This document shows, piece by piece, positions 61,084-64,000 of a stretch of DNA of 64,000 bases. Origin of the DNA: Osmia lignaria lignaria (lineage: Eukaryota; Arthropoda; Insecta; Hymenoptera; Megachilidae). The DNA is taken from positions 8,928,001 through 8,992,000 of the forward strand of contig NW_027478167.1 of NCBI RefSeq assembly GCF_051020975.1, read 5' to 3'. The position numbers were made by a program, and so were the translations under genes. Numbering within the stretch: the first letter of the stretch is position 1; every line of letters starts with the position of its first letter. Under the pieces are notes generated by a model, which saw only the letters and a list, made by a program, of their open reading frames with translations, did no database searches and was not told the DNA's origin.

Positions 61084-63981
61084 ATTCTCTACAAAAAAGG
61101 TCTCTTAGCATTTTGCCATAGCTCGCTTCGTTTCCGAGATATTTGCAGATATATCTGAAGGGAAAGGGCCTGACGGACATATTTCGAGATATTTCTTCTT
61201 CTTGTTGTTCTTCTTCTGCACAGCTAAGCTGGAAGTGGCATTTGCAGCTCGCAATAGTGCAGAGTTATCTCAAAGAAAGGGGCCACGGTGTTTCTGTATC
61301 TCTATTATGTTGGTGCGGCTTCGGAACTTTTAAATATCTTGATATATCTCGAGAACTGCGCATCTGATCAAAAAATATCATAGAACATAAAAAGTAGGAA
61401 ACTTAATTCTCTACAAAAAAGGTCTCTTAACATTTTGCCATAGCTCGCTTCGTTTCCGAGATATTTGCAGATTTATCTGAAGGGAAGGGGCCTAACGGAC
61501 ATATTTCGAGATATTTCTTCTTCTTGTTGTTCTTCTTCTGCACAGCTAAACTGGAAGTGGCATTTCCAGCTCGCAATAGTGCAGAGTTATCTCAAAGAAA
61601 GGAGCCACGGTGTTTCTGTATCTCTATTCTGTTGGTGCGGCTTCGGAACTTTTAAATATCTTGATATATCTCGAGAACTACGCATCTGATCAAAAAATAT
61701 CATAGAACATAAAAAGTAGGAAACTTAATTCTCTACAAAAAAGGTCTCTTAACATTTTGCCATAGCTCTCTTCGTTTCCGAGATATTTGCAGATTTATCT
61801 CAAGGGAAGGGGCATGACGGACATATTTCGAGATATTTCTTCTTCTTGTTGTTCTTCTTCTGCACAGCTAAGCTGGAAGTGGCATTTGCGGCTCGCACTA
61901 GTGCAGAGTTATCTCAAAGAAAGGGGCCACGGTGTTTCTGTATCTCTATTATGTTGGTGCGGCTTCGGAACTTTTAAATATCTCGATATATCTCGAAAAC
62001 TACGATTCTGATCAAAAAATATCATAGAACATAAAAAGTAGGAAACTTAATTCTCTACAGAAAAGGTCTCTTAACATTTTGCCATAGCTCTCTTCGTTTC
62101 CGAGATATTTGCAGATTTATCTCAAGGGAAGGGGCCTGACGGACATATTTCGAGATATTTCTTCTTCTTGTTGTTCTTCTTCTGCACAGCTAAGCTGGAA
62201 GTGGCATTTGCGGCTCGCACTAGTGCAGAGTTATCTCAAAGAAAGGGGCCACGGTGTTTCTGTATCTCTATTATGTTGGTGCGGCATCGGAACTTTTAAA
62301 TATCTCGATATATCTCGAAAACTACGCTTCTGATCAAAAAATATCATAGAACATAAATTGTAGGAAACATAATTCTCTACAAAAAAGGTCTCTTAACATT
62401 TTGTCATAGCTCTCTTCGTTTCCGAGATATTTCCAGATTTATCTCAAGGGAAGGGGCCTGACGGACATATTTCGAGATATTTCTTCTTCTTGTTGTTCTT
62501 CTTCTGCACAGCTAAGCTGGAAGTGGAATTTGCAGCTCGCAATAGTGCAGAGTTATCTCAAAGAAAGGGGCCACGGTGTTTCTGTATCTCTATTATGTTG
62601 GTGCGGCTTCGGAACTTTTAAATATCTCGATATATCTCGAAAACTACGCTTCTGATCAAAAAATATCATAGAACATAAATTGTAGGAAACATAATTCTCT
62701 ACAAAAAAGGTCTCTTAACATTTTGCCATAGCTCGCTTCGTTTCCGAGATATTTGCAGATTTATCTCAAGGGAAGGGGCCTAACGGACATATTTCGAGAT
62801 ATTTCTGCTTCTTGTTGTTCTTCTTCTGCACAGCTAAACTGGAAGTGGCATTTCCAGCTCGCACTAGTGCAGCGTTATCTCAAAGAAAGGGGCCACGGTG
62901 TTTCTGTATCTCCATTATGTTGGTGCGGCTTCGGAACTTTTAAATATCTCGATATATCTCGAAAACTACGCTTCTGATCAAAAAATATCATAGAACATAA
63001 ATTGTAGGAAACATAATTCTCTACAAAAAACGTCTTTTAACATTTTGCCATAGCTCGCTTCGTTTCCGAGATATTTGCAGATTCAGCTCAAGGGAAGGGG
63101 CCTAACGGACATATTTCGAGATATTTCTTCTTCTTGTTGTTCTTCTTCTGCACAGCTAAGCTGGAAGTGGCATTTGCAGCTCGCAATAGTGCAGAGTTAT
63201 CTCAAAGAAAGGGGCCACGGTGTTTCTGTATCTCTATTATGTTGGTGCGGCTTCGGAACTTTTAAATATCTTGATATATCTCGAGAACTACGCATCTGAT
63301 CAAAAAATATCATAGAACATAAAAAGTAGGAAACTTAATTCTCTACAAAAAAGGTCTCTTAACATTTTGCCATAGCTCGCTTCGTTTCCGAGATATTTGC
63401 ACATATATCTCAAGGGAAGGGGCCTAACGGACATATTTCGAGATATTTCTTCTTCTTGTTGTTCTTCTTCTGCACAGCTAAACTGGAAGTGGCATTTCCA
63501 GCTCGCAATAGTGCAGAGTTATCTCAAAGAGAGGGGCCACGGTGTTTCTGTATCCCTATTATGTTGGTGCGGCTTCGGAACTTTTAAATATCTTGATATA
63601 TCTCGAGAACTACGCATCTGATCAAAAAATATCATAGAACATAAAAAGTAGGAAACTTAATTCTCTACAAAAAAGGTCTCTTAACATTTTGCCATAGCTC
63701 GCTTCGTTTCCGAGATATTTGCAGATTCAGCTCAAAGGAACTGGCCTGACGGACATATTTCGAGATATTTCTTCTTCTTGTTGTTCTTCCTCTGCACAGC
63801 TAAGCTGGAAGTGGCATTTGCAGCTCGCAATAGTGCAGAGTTATCTCAAAGAGAGGGGCCACGGTGTTTCTGTATCTCTATTATGTTGGTGCGGCATCGG
63901 AACTTTTAAATATCTTAATATATCTCGAAAACTACGCTTCTGATCAAAAAATATCATAGAACATAAAAAGTAGGAAACTTA
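61084..63981 (+). repeat. Nine monomers drifting to the outer-layer haplotypes
   Basis: The first monomers continue the series seen at 50780. From about 62.4 kb rare variants accumulate: tttccagattt, tttctgcttc, tctccattatg, aaaaaacgtct, attcagctcaa, aaagagagggg and gttcttcctctg. Several of these otherwise occur only at about 7-11 kb. All nine are still exactly 322 bp. Confidence 0.8.
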
Positions 63982-64000
63982 ATTCTCTACAAAAAAGGTC
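63982..64000 (+). repeat. Partial monomer cut by window end
   Basis: The first 19 bases of the 195th monomer, with the common aaaaaaggtc form. The array therefore extends past the window. Confidence 0.95.

Larger units (their letters stand above)
1518..64000 (+). repeat. 322-bp satellite array, 194 full monomers plus a partial one
   Basis: The same 322-bp unit repeats head to tail without inversion or interruption. Taking attctctac as the arbitrary monomer start, the first is at 1518 and the 195th begins at 63982. The total of 62,464 bp equals 194 x 322 minus 4, which fits the five small indels found. A representative monomer (25986-26307) has 128 G+C of 322 by hand count and about 12 CpG sites. 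Monomers differ mainly at recurring diagnostic positions, in particular: central part cagctcgcaat, cggctcgcact or ccagctcgcaat; terminal part gagaactacgcatctg or gaaaactacgcttctg; and tail cataaaaagtagg or cataaattgtagg. The array has no right end in this window. A centromeric or pericentromeric location is plausible but not shown. Confidence 0.98.

Noticed and set aside
1577..63943. About 180 tandem small ORFs of 74 codons as a protein family (Cys/Ser-rich centre)
   Set aside because: Starts are almost always TTG, the low-complexity residues come from the TTC/TTG tract, variants are mostly non-synonymous, frame-breaking copies are amplified like others, and the organism is evidently eukaryotic. 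This is satellite DNA, not a gene family.
1518..64000. CRISPR array
   Set aside because: The period is 322 bp with no short repeat/unique spacer pattern; the whole unit is conserved.
1518..64000. Ribosomal DNA spacer repeats or a coding tandem repeat such as a silk or mucin exon
   Set aside because: No rRNA sequence is present, no frame stays open across monomers, and each monomer carries stops in every frame checked.

Overview
This window is eukaryotic and is almost entirely one satellite DNA array. Bases 1-1517 are non-satellite flank. From 1518 to the right edge, a 322-bp monomer repeats head to tail in one orientation. I count 194 complete monomers (1518-63981) plus the first 19 bp of another, so the array continues beyond the window. 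I find no convincing protein-coding gene, RNA gene, transposon or CRISPR array. The organism cannot be named from the sequence. The AT-rich but CpG-retaining flank and a monomer of about 40% G+C with about a dozen CpG sites would suit an insect genome, possibly a hymenopteran; that is a weak inference.

Flank: 1-300 is comparatively CpG-rich, about 300-660 is AT-rich, a (CT)7 microsatellite lies at 1051-1064, and three degenerate copies of an unrelated repeat lie at about 1187-1490. The satellite then starts abruptly, at full length and almost full identity.

Array: length is held tightly. I infer only five length changes in 194 monomers, all between about 8.4 and 13.8 kb. Point-variant haplotypes form many overlapping higher-order repeats (HORs): a 6-mer (1932 bp, two copies) at the left edge; a dimer at 8.9-10.2 kb; 3-mers at 13.7-15.7 and 27.6-29.5 kb; a 4-mer at 18.6-20.8 kb; a 7-monomer block copied 5796 bp away; a 14-monomer block copied 8694 bp away; a 10-mer present in 10-, 9- and 12-monomer versions at 34.0-46.6 kb; 5-mers at 52.7-55.9 kb; and a 13-monomer period at 54.6-61.1 kb. 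Two chimeric monomers preserve recombination switch points within tens of bases.

Large-scale picture (inference): rare variants of the 7-11 kb region reappear only near 62.7-64 kb. This suggests an older layer split by later expansion of a homogenised core at about 14-62 kb. The biology on show is satellite evolution by unequal exchange or amplification. Each monomer also carries an old internal duplication, a pyrimidine tract resembling a 3' splice site, and repeated GAGATAT/ATATCTC elements in both orientations. The 74-codon open frame found in most monomers is judged non-coding.
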